DNA of 64,000 nt, from positions 186,001-250,000 of the forward strand of contig NZ_FNUZ01000003.1 of assembly GCF_900108225.1 (NCBI RefSeq), in the 5' to 3' direction. The translations under genes were made by a program, and so were the position numbers. Source of the DNA: Thalassococcus halodurans. GTDB taxonomy: Bacteria > Pseudomonadota > Alphaproteobacteria > Rhodobacterales > Rhodobacteraceae. Position 1 is the first letter of the stretch; each line of letters opens with the position of its first letter. Below, one piece after another: positions 35,177-44,727 of this stretch. The notes beneath the pieces were generated by a model. That model did no database searches and was not told the origin of the DNA. It was given only the letters and a program-made list of their open reading frames with translations.

Positions 35177-36083
35177 ATCGGCGCTCACTGCATTTTTGCT
35201 GCTGGCGGGTCTGCCTGCCGCAGCGCTGGATCTGGAGCTGCCGATCAGCGCACAGTTGTCCGTCGCGACATCAGATCCGCTTTCCAGCTATCGCCTGCCC
35301 GTCGGCAAATGGACCGAAGAAACAGGCGTGCCCGTGAAGGTCTATGAAGGGGCGATCGAACGTCAGGCATGGCGATTGGCGGGTAACAGCGCGACCACGC
35401 TGCAAATGATGGATCCTCTGCGCGACGATCTGACGGACGCCGGATACGAGATCGTGTTTCAATGCGCCAATCAGGGCTGCGGCGGGTTCGATTTCCGCTT
35501 TGATATCGAGGTGCTGCCCGCGCCTTCGATGCATGTGAACCTGATCGACTACCGGTTCCTGTCTGCCGAACACCCGACCGAAGGCGCGATCAGCATCCTG
35601 ACCAGCCGCAACCAAGCCGCAGGCTTCATCCAGATCATCCGCGCGGGCGGCAAGCAAAAGCAATCTGTGAATGTCGAAACCACGGCCCTGCCCGCCGAGG
35701 TGGCGACAGGCGACATTATCGGATCGCTCGAAACGCTGGGCCACGTCGTTCTAAGCGATATGCGGTTCAAAGCGGGCTCATCCGAGCTGGCCGATCAGGT
35801 TCCGTCACTGGATCAACTGGCCGCCTATCTGAAGGCTCGGCCTGACCGTGTAATCGTCTTTGTCGGGCACACGGATGCCACCGGATCGCTTGCCGCCAAT
35901 CAGGCGCTTTCCCTGCGCCGCGCGACGTCGGCGGTGGATTATCTACAAGATCGCCATGGCATCACCAGCGCCCAGATTTCGGCGGACGGGGTCGGGTATC
36001 TCTCGCCCATCGCGACCAATCTGACCGAAGAAGGCCGCATCAAAAATCGACGTGTCGAGGCTGTTCTGATCTCGACCGAATGA
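35160..36083 (+). CDS. OmpA-domain envelope protein
   Basis: A 307-residue exported protein with a signal peptide (about 1-22, SALTAFLLLAGLPAAALD). Residues about 25-190 are a domain I do not recognise, with one Cys pair (FQCANQGCGGFDF). Residues about 195-305 are an OmpA/MotB domain that binds peptidoglycan, with DMRFKAGSSELAD, VFVGHTDATGSLAANQALS and RIKNRRVEAVLI. It likely anchors the outer membrane or a periplasmic assembly to the cell wall. The ATG at MRSSVKSALT is chosen for its signal peptide and lies inside the upstream gene. Confidence 0.88.
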   Translation: MRSSVKSALTAFLLLAGLPAAALDLELPISAQLSVATSDPLSSYRLPVGKWTEETGVPVKVYEGAIERQAWRLAGNSATTLQMMDPLRDDLTDAGYEIVFQCANQGCGGFDFRFDIEVLPAPSMHVNLIDYRFLSAEHPTEGAISILTSRNQAAGFIQIIRAGGKQKQSVNVETTALPAEVATGDIIGSLETLGHVVLSDMRFKAGSSELADQVPSLDQLAAYLKARPDRVIVFVGHTDATGSLAANQALSLRRATSAVDYLQDRHGITSAQISADGVGYLSPIATNLTEEGRIKNRRVEAVLISTE

Positions 36084-36156
36084 TTTCTCTTTTGTCGTCG
36101 CGGCGACTCTGGCAAAGTGCGGTCCAAATTTGATCAAATTATGGATCGAGATCGCC

Positions 36157-37506
36157 ATGAAAGACGAAAACTTCCTGAAGGAAAACAATGCGCGCCATCT
36201 TTGGCACCCCATGGGTCACCCCGGCGATGCGCAACAAAACCCGCCCAAGATCATCACGGACGCGGAAGGTGTGAAGATCACTGATATCGACGGCCATTCC
36301 GTTGTGGATGCCGTGGGCGGCCTGTGGTGCGTGAACCTTGGCTACTCCAACGATGTGGTGAAAGAGGCGATCTCGAAACAACTGTACGATCTGCCTTACT
36401 ATTCGGCCTTTGCGGGGTCGACGAACCCACCGGCGATCGAGGCCAGCCATGCTGTGCGCGAATTCTTTGAAGAAGACGGCATGGCGCGGGTGTTCTTTAC
36501 TTCGGGCGGATCGGATTCGGTCGAAACCTGCCTGCGTCTGGCGCGGCAGTATCACCGCCTGCGCGGCGAACCGACACGAACCAAATTCCTGTCGCTGAAA
36601 AAGGGCTATCACGGAACGCACTTTGGCGGCGCGTCAGTGAACGGCAACAACCGCTTCCGCCTGAACTATGAACCTTTGCTGCCGGGCTGCCACCACCTGC
36701 CCGCGCCCTATCCCTATCGCAACCCGTTCAACGAAACGGACCCTGCGAAACTGGCGCAGAACATCGCCGCCGTGCTTGAGGATGAAATTGCTTTCCAAGG
36801 CGCGGAAAACATCGCAGCGCTGATCATGGAGCCGATCCTTGGTGCAGGCGGCGTGATCGTGCCCGACGCGACCTTTATGCCGCTGATGCGCGAGATCTGT
36901 GATCGCCACGGCATCCTGCTGATCTCGGACGAGGTCATCACCGGTTTTGGTCGTACAGGCGACTGGTCCGGCGCGCGTCACTGGGGTGTGAAACCGGATA
37001 TGATGAGCACGGCCAAGGGCATCACATCGGGCTACTTCCCTGTGGGTGCTGCGCTGTTCAGCGACAAGGTGGCAGAGGTGTTTGAGACCGCCGGTGCCGA
37101 TGGCGCGATCTTTACCGGCTACACCTATTCCGCCCATCCTGTTGGTGCCGCAGCGGTAATTGCGACGCTGTCCGAAACCAAACGCCTGAACACCGCCGCC
37201 AACGCAGGCCCGCGTGGCACGCAGCTGTTCGAAGGCGTTCAGAAACTGGCCGAGAAATACGACATTATCGGCGATGTGCGCGGTGGCCACGGGCTGATGA
37301 CCGGGATCGAGATCGTGTCGGACAAAGCGGCAAAAACGCCGATGAATGCCGCGACGATGAAGCGTATCCACGAAACCACCTATCAGGCAGGCGCGATGGT
37401 GCGTCTGGGGATGCACAACATTCTGATGTCGCCGCCGCTGACCATCACAGAGGACGAAGTGAACGTCATCCTGTCGGCGCTTGATGCAGGCTTTGCTGCC
37501 GCCTGA
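36157..37506 (+). CDS. Class III omega-aminotransferase
   Basis: A 449-residue PLP-dependent aminotransferase of the aspartate-aminotransferase family, moving amino groups from an omega-amine, beta-alanine or a polyamine to pyruvate or 2-oxoglutarate. The conserved Asp is in LLISDEVITGFGRTGDWSG and the PLP lysine in STAKGITSGYFPVG. The N-terminus HLWHPMGHPGDAQQNPPKI is typical of the taurine/putrescine/beta-alanine pyruvate group. Exact substrate cannot be read. A TTG nine codons upstream was rejected for the ATG. It ends at a bidirectional terminator. Confidence 0.88.
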   Translation: MKDENFLKENNARHLWHPMGHPGDAQQNPPKIITDAEGVKITDIDGHSVVDAVGGLWCVNLGYSNDVVKEAISKQLYDLPYYSAFAGSTNPPAIEASHAVREFFEEDGMARVFFTSGGSDSVETCLRLARQYHRLRGEPTRTKFLSLKKGYHGTHFGGASVNGNNRFRLNYEPLLPGCHHLPAPYPYRNPFNETDPAKLAQNIAAVLEDEIAFQGAENIAALIMEPILGAGGVIVPDATFMPLMREICDRHGILLISDEVITGFGRTGDWSGARHWGVKPDMMSTAKGITSGYFPVGAALFSDKVAEVFETAGADGAIFTGYTYSAHPVGAAAVIATLSETKRLNTAANAGPRGTQLFEGVQKLAEKYDIIGDVRGGHGLMTGIEIVSDKAAKTPMNAATMKRIHETTYQAGAMVRLGMHNILMSPPLTITEDEVNVILSALDAGFAAA

Positions 37507-37523
37507 TCCGGCAGTTCAGACAA

Positions 37524-37563
37524 AAGAAAAGGGCATCGCGAACCTGTCGCGATGCCCTTTCTG
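37524..37563. terminator. Bidirectional terminator between the aminotransferase and serA
   Basis: A perfect 14-bp stem (AAAGGGCATCGCGA / TCGCGATGCCCTTT) with a five-base loop and A/T tracts on both sides separates two convergent genes. Confidence 0.92.
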
Positions 37564-37583
37564 ATTTCTGGCGTTGCCCGCGA

Positions 37584-39179
37584 TTAGGCGACGTCGAATG
37601 CCAGCGGCTTGACCTGGTTGAACAGGCCGGTTGCTTCCAGCTTGCCCAGAACTTCGCCCGGGACCGGTGCGTCAACGTACAGCAGAGCAATCGCTTCGCC
37701 CTTCACAGCCGCACGGCCAAGGGTGAAGTTCGCGATGTTGACGTCGTTTGTGCCCAGCGTCTGGCCCAGCGTACCGATGATGCCCGGAACGTCTTCGTTT
37801 GTGGTGTACAGCATGTGCGCGCCGACCTCGGCATCGATGTTGATGCCTTTGATCTGGATAAAGCGCGGCTTACCATCCGAGAAGACAGTACCAGCAATCG
37901 AACGTTCGCGTGTATCTGTCACAACCGTCACTTTGATATAGCCGTCAAACGCGCCCGACTTTGCCTGATTGGTGGTCGAGATTTTGATGCCACGCTCTTT
38001 CGCGATGACCGGCGCGGAAACCATGTTCACGTCAGGGTTCGCGCGCTTCATGATGCCCGCCACAACCGAGCAGTTCAGCGCAGCAAGGTTCATCTCGGAC
38101 ACGGAACCGTCGTACAGGATGTTGATCGCCTTGACCGGCTCGTCTGTCATCTGGCCGATGAAGCTGCCCAGATGGTCAGACAGTTTGATCCACGGGCCCA
38201 TGACCTTGGCTTCTTCCGCTGTCACGGACGGCATGTTCAGAGCGTTCTCAACAGCGCCTGTCAGCAGGTAGTTGGACATCTGGTCAGCAACCTGAAGCGC
38301 CACGTTTTCCTGTGCTTCTGTTGTTGCGGCACCAAGGTGCGGTGTGCAGACAACGTTCGGCAGGTTGAACAGCGGGTTTTCTTTTGCAGGCTCGACCGAG
38401 AACACGTCGAACGCCGCACCAGCCACGTGGCCGGATTTCAGCAGTTCTGCCAGTGCTTCTTCGTCTACCAGACCGCCGCGGGCACAGTTGATGATGCGCA
38501 CGCCTTTTTTGGTCTTGGCCAGGTTTTCCTTGGACAGGATGTTACGTGTCGTGTCTGTCAGCGGAACGTGCAGCGTGATGAAGTCAGCGCGCGCCAGCAG
38601 GTCTTCCAGTTCGACCTTCTCGACACCCATTTTCTGGGCTTTCTCTTCGCTCAGGAAGGGGTCGTAGGCCGCAACTTTCATCTTCAGGCCACGGGCACGG
38701 TCGCACACGATACCACCGATGTTACCGGCACCGATGACGCCCAGTGTCTTGCCTGTCAGTTCGACACCCATGAACTTGGACTTTTCCCATTTGCCTGCGT
38801 GTGTAGATGCGGACGCTTCGGGGATCTGACGCGCAACTGCGAACATCATCGCGATGGCGTGTTCGGCTGTTGTGATCATGTTGCCGAACGGCGTATTCAT
38901 GACGATCACGCCTTTTTTCGACGCGGCTTCACGGTCGACGTTGTCGACACCGATACCGGCGCGGCCGATGACTTTCAGGTTTGTCGCCGCTTCAAGGATC
39001 TTGTCGGTAACTTTGGTGGCGGAACGGATCGCCAGACCGTCGTACTGACCGATCACTTCGGCCAGCTTGTCCTTGTCTTTGCCAAGGTCGGGCTGGAAAT
39101 CAACGTCGATGCCACGATCGCGGAAGATCTGAACGGCGGCTTCGGACAGCTTGTCGGAAATAAGAACTTTGGGGGCCAT
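37584..39179 (-). CDS. serA: D-3-phosphoglycerate dehydrogenase
   Basis: SerA (531 residues) oxidises 3-phosphoglycerate to 3-phosphohydroxypyruvate, the first step of serine synthesis. The substrate-binding domain is split around the NAD domain (LGVIGAGNIGGIVCDRARG at about residue 148). The catalytic segment VVCTPHLGAATTEAQ holds the active His. The intervening domain (about 320-450) and a C-terminal ACT domain (about 460-530) place it in the long type with possible serine feedback. The stop is 20 bases from the bidirectional terminator. It lies downstream of serC. Confidence 0.96.
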   Translation of the reverse strand: MAPKVLISDKLSEAAVQIFRDRGIDVDFQPDLGKDKDKLAEVIGQYDGLAIRSATKVTDKILEAATNLKVIGRAGIGVDNVDREAASKKGVIVMNTPFGNMITTAEHAIAMMFAVARQIPEASASTHAGKWEKSKFMGVELTGKTLGVIGAGNIGGIVCDRARGLKMKVAAYDPFLSEEKAQKMGVEKVELEDLLARADFITLHVPLTDTTRNILSKENLAKTKKGVRIINCARGGLVDEEALAELLKSGHVAGAAFDVFSVEPAKENPLFNLPNVVCTPHLGAATTEAQENVALQVADQMSNYLLTGAVENALNMPSVTAEEAKVMGPWIKLSDHLGSFIGQMTDEPVKAINILYDGSVSEMNLAALNCSVVAGIMKRANPDVNMVSAPVIAKERGIKISTTNQAKSGAFDGYIKVTVVTDTRERSIAGTVFSDGKPRFIQIKGINIDAEVGAHMLYTTNEDVPGIIGTLGQTLGTNDVNIANFTLGRAAVKGEAIALLYVDAPVPGEVLGKLEATGLFNQVKPLAFDVA

Positions 39180-39260
39180 GTATCTTGGTCCTTTGGATGT
39201 ATCTCTGGGTCACGGGCGCGCGTCAGGCGCACCCGCTGATATGTCAGGAAAGTAGTCGGA

Positions 39261-40415
39261 TCAGGCCGCTTCGGTCTGAGCTTCGATCTCGGCGTGGAAG
39301 GCCCATTCAAGCCACGGCAGCATGGCCGCAACGTCGGACTGTTCCACAGTACCACCGCACCAGATGCGCAGACCGGCAGGCGCGTCACGGTAGGCGCCGA
39401 TGTCCAGTGCAACACCTTCCGCTTCCAGACGCTTGGCCACGGCCTTGGCAAAGGCTGCGCCGTCCTGAATGCGGTCGTCGGTGAACTTCAGGCAGACCGA
39501 AGTGTTCGAACGTGTCGCCGGATCTTCGGCAAGGTTCGCGATCCAGTCGTTCGCATCGCAGAAATCCCAAACGGTTTTCGCGTTTGCATCTGCGCGGGCC
39601 ATCAGACCTTTCAGGCCGCCTTCGGCGCGTGCCCAGTCCAGAGCGACAAGGTAATCTTCAACCGCCAGCATGGAGGGCGTGTTGATTGTCGCGCCTTCAA
39701 AGATACCGTCGATCAGCTTGCCGCCTTTGGTCAGGCGGAAGATTTTCGGCAGGGGCCATGCGGGTGTGTAGCTTTCCAGACGTTCAACAGCGCGGGGGCT
39801 GAGAACCAGAATGCCGTGCGCCGCTTCGCCGCCCAGAACCTTCTGCCAAGAGAAGGTGGTCACATCCAGCTTGTCCCACGGCAGGTCCTGCGCGAAGGCG
39901 GCGGATGTTGCGTCACAGATCGTCAGACCTTCGCGGTCAGCGGGGATCACGTCGCCGTTTGCAACGCGGACGCCCGATGTTGTGCCGTTCCATGTGAACA
40001 CAACGTCTGTGTTGTAATCGATAGACGCCATATCGACGATCTTGCCATAGTCGGCTTCCAGAACGTCAGCGTCGATTTTCAGCTGCTTGACCACGTCGCT
40101 GACCCAGCCAGAGCCGAAGCTTTCCCATGCGACCATGGTTGCTTTGCGTGCACCCAGAAGCGACCACATAGCCATTTCAACCGCGCCAGTGTCGGACGCA
40201 GGAACGATGCCAATTTTGTAGTCTGCAGGGATGCCCAGAATTTCGCGCGTGCCTTCGATGGCCGCTTTCAGCTTGTCCTTGCCGACTTTCGCACGGTGCG
40301 AACGGCCAAGTGCTGCGTCCTGCAGCAATTCAAGCTTGAATGTGGGGATTTTGGCGCAGGGGCCAGAGGAGAAACGCGGATTAGCCGGCCGCGTTGCCGG
40401 AGTGGTCAGTGCCAT
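39261..40415 (-). CDS. serC: Phosphoserine aminotransferase
   Basis: SerC (384 residues) converts phosphohydroxypyruvate and glutamate to phosphoserine and 2-oxoglutarate. It is the class V type found in alphaproteobacteria and archaea, with [13 protein letters not shown] near the N-terminus, [17 protein letters not shown] and the PLP lysine in [12 protein letters not shown]. It precedes serA after an 81-base gap and is divergent from serB. Its leader carries two hairpins, one of which could compete for the ribosome-binding site. Confidence 0.95.
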   Translation of the reverse strand: MALTTPATRPANPRFSSGPCAKIPTFKLELLQDAALGRSHRAKVGKDKLKAAIEGTREILGIPADYKIGIVPASDTGAVEMAMWSLLGARKATMVAWESFGSGWVSDVVKQLKIDADVLEADYGKIVDMASIDYNTDVVFTWNGTTSGVRVANGDVIPADREGLTICDATSAAFAQDLPWDKLDVTTFSWQKVLGGEAAHGILVLSPRAVERLESYTPAWPLPKIFRLTKGGKLIDGIFEGATINTPSMLAVEDYLVALDWARAEGGLKGLMARADANAKTVWDFCDANDWIANLAEDPATRSNTSVCLKFTDDRIQDGAAFAKAVAKRLEAEGVALDIGAYRDAPAGLRIWCGGTVEQSDVAAMLPWLEWAFHAEIEAQTEAA

Positions 40416-40423
40416 GTTGTGAT

Positions 40424-40501
40424 ACCCTCACAGATATATGCCCTTCGTTGGGGAAGGGTGTCCCACCGCCGGACCTATTGCGTTGCTTGAAATCGCGCAA
40501 T
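40424..40501 (-). promoter_or_regulatory. Structured serC leader (candidate serC RNA motif)
   Basis: The transcript upstream of serC can form two hairpins: a stem ATTGCG/CGCAAT (40477-40501) and CCCTTC-CCCAAC-GAAGGG (40441-40458). The 5' arm of the second, ACCCT (40455-40459), can pair alternatively with AGGGT of the Shine-Dalgarno stretch GAGGGT (40424-40429), nine bases before the ATG. A conserved serC motif is described upstream of serC in alphaproteobacteria (Weinberg and colleagues, 2007); whether this leader matches its consensus was not tested. Confidence 0.55.
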
Positions 40502-40697
40502 GGGGATTCTGCACCTTGTGACCGCCTGTCGCATTTTTTTTATGAATGGTCGGTTCCGATAGGAAACTTCGGATTTTGGCGGGGCTCGACGCTTTCATGT
40601 CAGGCAGGCCCATAGTCCCAGTGAACCCTTCCGTTCCGCCCGCGCATTGCGTATGTCCCCCGTCGAAACCCCTGTTCGACTGCGTGAAAGAGACGCC

Positions 40698-41570
40698 ATG
40701 TATACCGTCACCCTTTTGACCAACCCCGAAACCCCTGCCCTGCAACCCGCTGCCGCAGATGCGCTGCGCAACGCGTGGGGCGGTGGCGATATCCAGTGGT
40801 TGGCCGCGGATGAGGCCTGCGCCTTTAACATCGCAGAAATCCCCGAAAACCGCTGGCAGGTGTGGGAAGACATGCAGGCGCTGAAAACCGATATGGTGAT
40901 CCAGCCCACAGCCACTCGACGCAAAAAGATGCTGCTGGCGGATATGGATTCGACCATGATCCAGCAGGAATGCATCGACGAGCTGGCAGAAGAGGCCGGC
41001 GTCGGCGCGCATGTCAAAGACATCACCGCCCGCGCCATGAACGGCGAGTTGGATTTTGAAGGTGCGCTGACGGAACGCGTGGCGCTGCTCAAAGGTCTAC
41101 CGGAAAGCGTCATTGATCAGGTCCTGCAAACACGCATCACCCTTATGCCGGGCGGCAAGACACTTCTGGCGACCATGAAAGCAAACGGCGGCTATGCGGC
41201 GCTGGTGTCTGGCGGCTTCACCGCGTTCACAGCCAAGGTCGCGGCGGAACTGGGCTTTGACGAAAACCGCGCGAACACGCTTATCGCCGAAAACGGCACC
41301 CTGACAGGCGAGGTTGGTCGCCCGATCCTTGGCCGCGAAGCCAAAGTGTCGGCGCTGGAAGAGATCAGCAAACGTCTGGGCATATCCGAAGCAGACGTGC
41401 TCGCCGTGGGTGACGGTGCCAACGATCTGGGCATGCTGGGCCGCGCAGGCACAGGCGTTGCCCTGCACGCGAAACCCTCGGTGCAGGCGCAATGCGATGT
41501 TCGGGTGAATTTCGGTGATCTGACCGCCCTGCTGTACCTGCAGGGCTATGCCAAATCTGAATTCGTCTAA
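40698..41570 (+). CDS. serB: Phosphoserine phosphatase
   Basis: SerB (290 residues) hydrolyses phosphoserine to serine. An N-terminal ACT-like part (about 1-80) precedes the HAD hydrolase domain. HAD motif I is LLADMDSTMIQQECIDEL, motif II is the LVSGGFTAFT serine, and motif IV is AVGDGANDLGMLG. The start is at MYTVTLLT, about 17 codons into the open frame. With serA and serC it completes the serine pathway within 4 kb. Convergent with the asparaginase gene. Confidence 0.96.
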   Translation: MYTVTLLTNPETPALQPAAADALRNAWGGGDIQWLAADEACAFNIAEIPENRWQVWEDMQALKTDMVIQPTATRRKKMLLADMDSTMIQQECIDELAEEAGVGAHVKDITARAMNGELDFEGALTERVALLKGLPESVIDQVLQTRITLMPGGKTLLATMKANGGYAALVSGGFTAFTAKVAAELGFDENRANTLIAENGTLTGEVGRPILGREAKVSALEEISKRLGISEADVLAVGDGANDLGMLGRAGTGVALHAKPSVQAQCDVRVNFGDLTALLYLQGYAKSEFV

Positions 41571-41573
41571 GAC

Positions 41574-42569
41574 TTAGGCCATCAAACCCGGCGCGGGGCG
41601 AATCTGTCCCGTGACCAAACCGGCGCGGTTCTTGATATCGGGGTTCAGGAAGCGTTTTACGTCGGGATGATCCGCATCCAGAACGCCCATGCGCACCAGA
41701 ACCGCCGCAATCGCGCACTCTGCACCGCGCGTCGCACCATCCACACATTTCACCGCCACACCAATCCCGCGCTGCGGCAGGATCGCGATGAAGTAACCCT
41801 CGGCCCCTGTTTTCAGCGCAACCGGTTCTTTGGCCGCTTGCATCAGAAGGGTACAAGCACGGCCTTGGCCCGCGACCAGCATCGGATGCGCGATCATCGC
41901 CTCGGTCAACTGCGCAGCAGCACGGCTTAGCGAATCGTCACGCGACGCGGCAGTCGCAAAGAACGCCATCGCACGGGCCATTCCAGCCATCGACGTGCCG
42001 AAATTCGGCGCAGAACAGCCATCGATCCCGTATCCCGGGCTTGGCATACCAGTGACCGACTCAAACATCTCTTTCGCCATCTGCTGAACTGGGTGATCCG
42101 GTTCGACGTACTCGGACCCGCCACCCACATGCTTGTTCAGCGTCAGAAAGCCCGAGTGTTTGCCGGAACAGTTGTTGTGGCACTGATTGGGGTGCTCACC
42201 GTCGCGGATCATCTGGAGCTTCAGCTCTTTGTCTCGCGACACCTCGGGCCCACAGCGCAGATCGCTTTCGGACAGGCCGATATGATCCAGCCAAGTCATC
42301 ACAGCATCAGCGTGCAACGGCGCACCTTGATGACTGGCACAAGCCAAAGCCAGATGTTCGCTGTTCAGCCCGAATTCCCGCGCAGCCCCTGTCGCCACCA
42401 AAGGCAACGCCTGCATCATCTTGGCCGAGGACCGAGGCAGAATGATTGCTTCGGGATCGCCCCAGGCTTCGATGATTCCCGACTGGTCTGAAACCACGAT
42501 ATGGCCGTTGTGCAGGGACTCGGCGATGGGTCCACGCCAGACTTCTGCGATAGGTGCGGGCACAGGCAT
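41574..42569 (-). CDS. L-asparaginase II family protein
   Basis: A 331-residue cytoplasmic amidohydrolase of the thermolabile type II-like asparaginase family of Rhizobium etli. The SLHNGHIVV start, ILPRSSAKMMQALPLV, CSGKHSGFLTLNKHVGG and GIDGCSAPNFGTSMAGMA are characteristic; the SxxK segment in PRSSAKMMQ resembles a beta-lactamase-type fold and is intact. Start at MPVPAPIAEV after AAGGA; the upstream extension is rejected. Confidence 0.9.
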   Translation of the reverse strand: MPVPAPIAEVWRGPIAESLHNGHIVVSDQSGIIEAWGDPEAIILPRSSAKMMQALPLVATGAAREFGLNSEHLALACASHQGAPLHADAVMTWLDHIGLSESDLRCGPEVSRDKELKLQMIRDGEHPNQCHNNCSGKHSGFLTLNKHVGGGSEYVEPDHPVQQMAKEMFESVTGMPSPGYGIDGCSAPNFGTSMAGMARAMAFFATAASRDDSLSRAAAQLTEAMIAHPMLVAGQGRACTLLMQAAKEPVALKTGAEGYFIAILPQRGIGVAVKCVDGATRGAECAIAAVLVRMGVLDADHPDVKRFLNPDIKNRAGLVTGQIRPAPGLMA

Positions 42570-42739
42570 ACTGTTAATCCTTGGACAGTGGCGAATATCT
42601 GCCAACAGGGGTTTTCGCTACGTGAAAAAACGCGCTACACTCGCGCGCATCACATCGGGTTGACGTGGCAACATAAGCTTGGACAAAACAAACGCAACCC
42701 GCCTTCATTGGGGCATGAGGATCGCTGGAGAGTGGATAA

Positions 42740-43267
42740 ATGAATTCTTGGACGACACGCGTCATCAGCAGCGCAGTACTTCTTGCGGCCGCGAATATGG
42801 CCGCCGCTCAGCAGGAAAGCACAAACCGGGTTAACGCGATCACCGCATGGTCGGTGTTTGAAGAAAAAGACCCGCGCGAATGCTGGGCCGTTTCGACCTA
42901 CAAGGAAAGCGTCAACACCAAGAACGGCAACGTCGTTGCGGTGACACGCGGCGATATTCAGTTGATGGTGTTCTACCGTCCTGACGCTGGCGTAAACGGT
43001 CAGGTTGCCTTCACAGGTGGCTATCCCTTTGCCGAAGGGTCGACCGTGAACGTGAATGTAGGCGGGACCGAGTTTGAACTCTTTACCGAAGGTCAGTGGG
43101 CATGGCCCGCGACCCCGCAGGACGACGTAAAACTGGTCACTGCCATGAAACGCGGTGCGGATGCGATTCTGACGGCACGGTCTTCGCGCGGCACCCAGAC
43201 CAAAGATACGTTTTCTCTGATCGGCTTTACCGCTGCCGTCGAGGACGCCGCGAAACGCTGCCAGTAA
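42740..43267 (+). CDS. Invasion-associated locus B (IalB)-like periplasmic protein
   Basis: A 175-residue exported protein of the IalB family. A signal peptide (about 1-23, ending MAAAQQ) is followed by a beta-rich domain with AWSVFEEKDPRECWAVSTYK near the start and DTFSLIGFTAAVEDAAKRCQ at the end; two cysteines probably form a disulfide. The family is broad in alphaproteobacteria, named for Bartonella invasion, and its role in free-living species is unknown. Followed by its own terminator, so monocistronic. Confidence 0.88.
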   Translation: MNSWTTRVISSAVLLAAANMAAAQQESTNRVNAITAWSVFEEKDPRECWAVSTYKESVNTKNGNVVAVTRGDIQLMVFYRPDAGVNGQVAFTGGYPFAEGSTVNVNVGGTEFELFTEGQWAWPATPQDDVKLVTAMKRGADAILTARSSRGTQTKDTFSLIGFTAAVEDAAKRCQ

Positions 43268-43293
43268 GCGAAGCTGTCGCACTGGAAACACGC

Positions 43294-43320
43294 AAGGCCA
43301 GAGGCAACTCTGGCCTTTTG
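43294..43320 (+). terminator. Terminator of the IalB-like gene
   Basis: A perfect 10-bp stem (AAGGCCAGAG / CTCTGGCCTT) with a GCAA tetraloop is followed by TTG, 27 bases after the stop. Confidence 0.85.
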
Positions 43321-43405
43321 CCGTCGAAACCGGACCGGAACGCTTTTCTTTTGGATTCCGTTTCGCTTTCCTATATGAGGCAGGACTTCTGAACAGGAGC
43401 CGACC

Positions 43406-44584
43406 ATGAGCGCATCTGCACCGATCACACAGGACCTCGTGACAATCCCCCGCAAAATGCCGGAGGGACCGACCAATATCGTCGGTCTGACACGTGACAC
43501 CCTGCGCACCGCTTTGATCGAAGCGGGCACAGCGGAAAAGCAGGTCAAGATGCGCGTCAATCAGATCTGGCAGTGGATCTACCACTGGGGTGTCCGTGAC
43601 TTCATGGACATGACCAACCTTGCCAAAGACTACCGCCAACTGCTGGCCGATAACTTTGTGATCGAGCTGCCCGAGATCGTGTCGAAACAGGTCTCGGCTG
43701 ACGGCACACGCAAATATCTGGTCAAAATCGCGGGCGGCCACGAGGTTGAAGTCGTCTACATCCCCGAAGCCGATCGCGGCACGCTTTGCATTTCGTCTCA
43801 GGTCGGCTGCACACTGACCTGTTCGTTCTGCCACACAGGCACCCAGAAACTGGTGCGCAACCTGACCGCTGGTGAAATCGTCGGTCAGATCATGCTGGCC
43901 CGTGACGATCTGGGCGAATGGCCCAAACCCGGCGAAAAGAAAGACGAAACACGCCTGCTGTCCAACATCGTTCTGATGGGCATGGGCGAACCGCTTTATA
44001 ACTTCGAAAACGTACGCGACGCGATGAAGATCGCCATGGACCCCGAAGGCATTTCCCTGTCCCGCCGCCGCATCACCCTGTCGACCAGCGGCGTGGTCCC
44101 CGAAATCGCCCGCTGCGCCGAAGAAATCGGCTGCCTGATGGCGGTCAGCTTCCACGCCACCACAGATGAGGTCCGCAACAAGCTGGTCCCCATCAACAAG
44201 CGTTGGAACATCGAAGAACTGCTGAACGCCCTGCGCGAATACCCGCGTCTGTCGAACTCGGAACGGATCACCTTTGAATACGTGATGCTGAAAGACGTGA
44301 ACGACACGGACGCCGATGCACGCCGTCTGGTCAAACTGATCCAAGGCATCCCTGCCAAGATCAACCTGATCCCGTTCAACGAATGGCCCGGCGCCCCCTA
44401 TGAACGCTCGGACTGGAGCCGGATCGAGGCCTTTGCCGACATCATCTACAAAGCCGGCTACGCCTCGCCCATCCGTACCCCGCGCGGCGAAGACATCATG
44501 GCCGCCTGCGGTCAGTTGAAATCCGCCACCGAACGCGCCCGCAAATCTCGCCGTGAAATCGAGGCCGAAACAGCGCAACGCTAA
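43406..44584 (+). CDS. rlmN: 23S rRNA (adenine2503-C2)-methyltransferase
   Basis: RlmN (392 residues) is a radical-SAM enzyme that methylates A2503 of 23S rRNA and A37 of some tRNAs. The CxxxCxxC cluster motif is seen in [14 protein letters not shown]. The mechanistic cysteine near the C-terminus is in [12 protein letters not shown], and the other active-site Cys lies in the conserved [28 protein letters not shown] fold region. Length is normal. A purple patch of arginine/lysine ends the protein. Confidence 0.96.
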   Translation: MSASAPITQDLVTIPRKMPEGPTNIVGLTRDTLRTALIEAGTAEKQVKMRVNQIWQWIYHWGVRDFMDMTNLAKDYRQLLADNFVIELPEIVSKQVSADGTRKYLVKIAGGHEVEVVYIPEADRGTLCISSQVGCTLTCSFCHTGTQKLVRNLTAGEIVGQIMLARDDLGEWPKPGEKKDETRLLSNIVLMGMGEPLYNFENVRDAMKIAMDPEGISLSRRRITLSTSGVVPEIARCAEEIGCLMAVSFHATTDEVRNKLVPINKRWNIEELLNALREYPRLSNSERITFEYVMLKDVNDTDADARRLVKLIQGIPAKINLIPFNEWPGAPYERSDWSRIEAFADIIYKAGYASPIRTPRGEDIMAACGQLKSATERARKSRREIEAETAQR

Positions 44585-44664
44585 TCCAGCGCGCCCGCCC
44601 GAGGACGAAGGCCAAAGGCCTGAGGACGAGACAGGCCTGCGCGCGCGACAGCGCGCTCAATCAA

Positions 44665-44697
44665 ATAAAAAACCCCGCCACGGATACCGCGGCGGGG
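44665..44697 (-). terminator. Terminator of the LysR gene
   Basis: A stem CCCCGCC/GGCGGGG with an inner CGG/CCG extension is followed on the minus strand by a run of Ts, 30 bases after the LysR stop; convergent rlmN ends nearby. Confidence 0.85.
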
Positions 44698-44727
44698 GCA
44701 GTCAGCCCAGGAACGGGCAGGGAATGT

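Noticed and set aside
37815-39239. A 474-codon plus-strand frame opposite serA
   Set aside because: Antisense to intact SerA; Phe/His/Cys-rich noise.
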